From: Halieaceae bacterium
GTDB lineage: Bacteria; Pseudomonadota; Gammaproteobacteria; Pseudomonadales; Halieaceae
Length of the DNA stretch: 11,416 bases
Direction of reading: 5' to 3'
Assembly: GCA_003331685.1 (NCBI GenBank)
Contig: QOPK01000059.1
Coordinates: 1-11,416 of the forward strand
Shown: positions 9,570-11,416 of the stretch, one piece after another
Layout of the letters: each line of letters begins with the position of its first letter
Position numbering within the stretch: position 1 is the first letter of the stretch
The notes under the pieces: model-generated
What the model was told of the DNA's origin: nothing
The model's input: the letters and a program-made list of their open reading frames with translations, nothing else
The model's database searches: none
Made by a program: the position numbers and the translations under genes

Positions 9570-11342
9570 GTGAGAGTTATGAGAACGATTTCTTTTGATG
9601 GGGTAATTGTGGGCGGTGGCGGCGCTGGGATGCGCGCGGCGCTGCAGTTGGCCCAGTCCGGCTACAAGACTGCCGTCATTTCCAAGGTGTTTCCAACGCG
9701 CTCACACACTGTGTCCGCGCAGGGAGGTATCACCTGCGCGATTGCTAGCGCTGACCCTCAGGACGATTGGCGGTGGCATATGTACGACACCGTGAAAGGC
9801 TCTGATTATATCGGCGATCAAGACGCGATTGAGTACATGTGCTCGGTGGGTCCTGAGGCGATATTTGAGCTGGAGCATATGGGCCTGCCGTTTTCGCGCA
9901 CCGAGGAAGGTCGCATTTACCAAAGACCCTTTGGTGGGCAATCGAAGAATTTTGGCGAGGGGGGGCAGGCTGCGCGGACGTGTGCGGCGGCTGATCGCAC
10001 CGGCCACGCACTCTTGCATACGCTATATCAAAATAACATCAAGAACGAGACCGTTTTCTTTAACGAGTGGTTCGCCGTTGATCTGGTGAAGAACCAGGAT
10101 GGTGCGGTAGTGGGTGTGATCGCTATTTGCATTGAAACGGGTGAGACCGTATATGTGAAATCCAAGGCGACGGTCTTCGCTACTGGCGGTGCTGGCAGGA
10201 TCTATGCCTCCACCACCAATGCTCACATCAATACCGGTGATGGCATGGGTATGGCGCTGCGCGCGGGCGTACCTGCTCAAGATATGGAGATGTGGCAGTT
10301 CCATCCGACTGGAATCTACGGTGCCGGCACACTGGTGACGGAAGGCTGTCGCGGTGAGGGTGGTTACCTGATCAATAAAGACGGCGAACGTTTCATGGAG
10401 CGATATGCGCCTAACGCCAAGGATTTGGCGGGTAGAGACGTTGTGGCGCGATCGATGGTGCTCGAGATTCTCGAGGGTCGGGGCTGCGGCCCTAACGGTG
10501 ATCACGTGAAGCTCAAGCTGGATCATCTCGGTGAGGAAGTTCTCGAATCCCGACTCCCTGGGATCTGCGAATTAAGCCGCACTTTTGCTCACGTCGACCC
10601 CGTCAAGGAGCCCATCCCTGTCGTACCGACTTGTCACTACATGATGGGCGGTATTCCCACCAACGTCCATGGCCAGGCCTTGACTGTCGATGGGCAGGGC
10701 AACGACGCGGTCATTCCAGGTTTGTATGCCTGTGGCGAAGTGGCCTGTGTCTCAGTCCATGGTGCGAACAGACTGGGCGGCAACTCTTTGCTGGACCTTG
10801 TGGTCTTTGGGCGGGCCTCTGGTCTGTTTATAGAGAAGTCGCTGCGAGAGGGCATTGAGCTTCGGGATGCGTCGCAAACTGACATTGAGGCGGCTGGTGC
10901 GCGGCTTGAGGCACTCAACGCCAGAGAGCAGGGCGAGCAAGTGGCACCACTGCGACAAGAGCTACAGGAAATCATGCAAAACCACTTTGGCGTGTTCCGC
11001 ACAGGTGAGTTCATGCGCGAGGGGATCGCCAAGCTGGCTGTTTTGCGAGAGCGCGTAGAGAACGTTGCACTGGCTGACCGATCAAGTGCCTTTAACACTT
11101 CGCGGATCGAGTGTCTCGAGCTGCAGAACTTATTTGAAACCGCTGAAGCCACTGCGGTGGTTGCCGAGGCTCGAGATGAGAGTCGAGGTGCTCATGCGCG
11201 AGAAGATTTCACTGAACGAGATGACGAGAACTGGCTGTGTCATTCCCTCTATCACAGTGAGGGCAAGCAAGTATCCAAGCGCAGCGTCAACTTTACCCCG
11301 CAAACCGTTGAAACCTTCCAACCGAAGGCGAGAAGTTACTGA
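9570..11342 (+). CDS. sdhA: Succinate dehydrogenase flavoprotein subunit SdhA
   Basis: This catalytic subunit of complex II oxidises succinate to fumarate with covalent FAD on the cytoplasmic face of the membrane. At 590 residues it is full length. Visible features: dinucleotide-binding GGGGAG (15-20), the covalent FAD histidine H46 in [10 protein letters not shown], substrate-site H245 (WQFHPTG), T257 (LVTEG), proton-shuttle R289 (AGRDVVARS), H356 (TCHYMMGG) and R401 (GANRLGG), and the C-terminal RGAHAREDF and DDENWLCH blocks. The GTG at 9570 gives an N-terminus ([10 protein letters not shown]) of the same length as Pseudomonas SdhA and has GGGA 5 nt upstream; ATG 9579 is a close alternative. 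A much stronger Shine-Dalgarno lies at 9533-9540, too far from either start. The sdhB start follows after 21 nt. Confidence 0.97.
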   Translation: MRVMRTISFDGVIVGGGGAGMRAALQLAQSGYKTAVISKVFPTRSHTVSAQGGITCAIASADPQDDWRWHMYDTVKGSDYIGDQDAIEYMCSVGPEAIFELEHMGLPFSRTEEGRIYQRPFGGQSKNFGEGGQAARTCAAADRTGHALLHTLYQNNIKNETVFFNEWFAVDLVKNQDGAVVGVIAICIETGETVYVKSKATVFATGGAGRIYASTTNAHINTGDGMGMALRAGVPAQDMEMWQFHPTGIYGAGTLVTEGCRGEGGYLINKDGERFMERYAPNAKDLAGRDVVARSMVLEILEGRGCGPNGDHVKLKLDHLGEEVLESRLPGICELSRTFAHVDPVKEPIPVVPTCHYMMGGIPTNVHGQALTVDGQGNDAVIPGLYACGEVACVSVHGANRLGGNSLLDLVVFGRASGLFIEKSLREGIELRDASQTDIEAAGARLEALNAREQGEQVAPLRQELQEIMQNHFGVFRTGEFMREGIAKLAVLRERVENVALADRSSAFNTSRIECLELQNLFETAEATAVVAEARDESRGAHAREDFTERDDENWLCHSLYHSEGKQVSKRSVNFTPQTVETFQPKARSY

Positions 11343-11363
11343 GTTTTTCAGGAGCGATAGCAG

Positions 11364-11416
11364 ATGCTAAATGTCAGCCTATACCGTTATAACCCCGAGA
11401 CCGACGAAGCCCCGTA
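11364..11416 (+). CDS. sdhB: Succinate dehydrogenase iron-sulfur subunit SdhB, N-terminal start (partial)
   Basis: Seventeen complete codons beginning MLNVSLYRYNPETDEAP run off the window end. This matches the N-terminal strand of SdhB, where the V-x-x-Y-R-Y-N-P-E pattern is characteristic. SdhB carries three Fe-S clusters passing electrons from SdhA flavin to ubiquinone; none of the cluster cysteines is in the visible part. AGGAG at 11350-11354 sits 9 nt before the ATG. Position directly after sdhA gives the standard sdhCDAB order. Confidence 0.92.
   Translation, partial: MLNVSLYRYNPETDEAP

Noticed and set aside
11339..11351. CTGA-GTTTT-TCAG as a terminator after sdhA
   Set aside because: The stem is only four pairs and the T run is in the loop rather than after it. 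The sdhB ribosome binding site overlaps the right arm, so continued transcription is expected.

Overview
The window looks like chromosomal core DNA from a gammaproteobacterium. The zipA-ligA pair, a phoBR pair joined by a GTGA overlap, and a type II citrate synthase gene divergent from sdhCDAB all fit that class. Protein wording in SdhA, SdhC, SdhD, SdhB and the ketoacyl synthase resembles Pseudomonas and related marine groups more than enterics. Placement in a marine lineage such as the Halieaceae or Cellvibrionales is only a guess. No tRNA, rRNA, insertion sequence, phage gene or CRISPR array is visible, and no gene looks foreign or broken. The two edge genes are cut by the window.

Left part (1-2838, + strand): the 3' end of zipA (division protein binding FtsZ), then ligA (NAD-dependent DNA ligase) 3 nt later, then a small lipoprotein with a lytic-transglycosylase-like core whose ATG overlaps the ligA stop. 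These three are probably one operon. A 101-nt gap holds three Pho-box half-sites in 11-nt register. After it come phoB and phoR (2940-4975, + strand), the phosphate-starvation two-component system, most likely autoregulated. hisC (5048-6115, + strand) follows after 72 nt that contain a short perfect dyad. It converges on the next gene with only 6 nt between the stops, inside a small stem-loop.

Right part: on the minus strand, gltA (8550-7255) is followed after 8 nt by a long KAS III-type beta-ketoacyl-ACP synthase (7246-6122). On the plus strand sdhC, sdhD, sdhA and the start of sdhB run to the window end (8770-11416). The 219-nt region between gltA and sdhC carries a good sigma70-type promoter in each direction and three short palindromes, two overlapping the -35 elements and one just downstream of the predicted sdh start. 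Citrate synthase and succinate dehydrogenase are thus set out as a divergent TCA-cycle unit. The KAS III gene ties an acyl-CoA/malonyl-ACP condensing enzyme to the citrate synthase transcript.

I did not find a clearly new biological system. The most interesting signals are regulatory: a near-identical sequence at the translation starts of gltA and the KAS III gene, a hairpin holding the only strong ribosome binding site upstream of sdhA, the palindromes between gltA and sdhC, and the stop-codon stem-loop between hisC and the KAS III gene.
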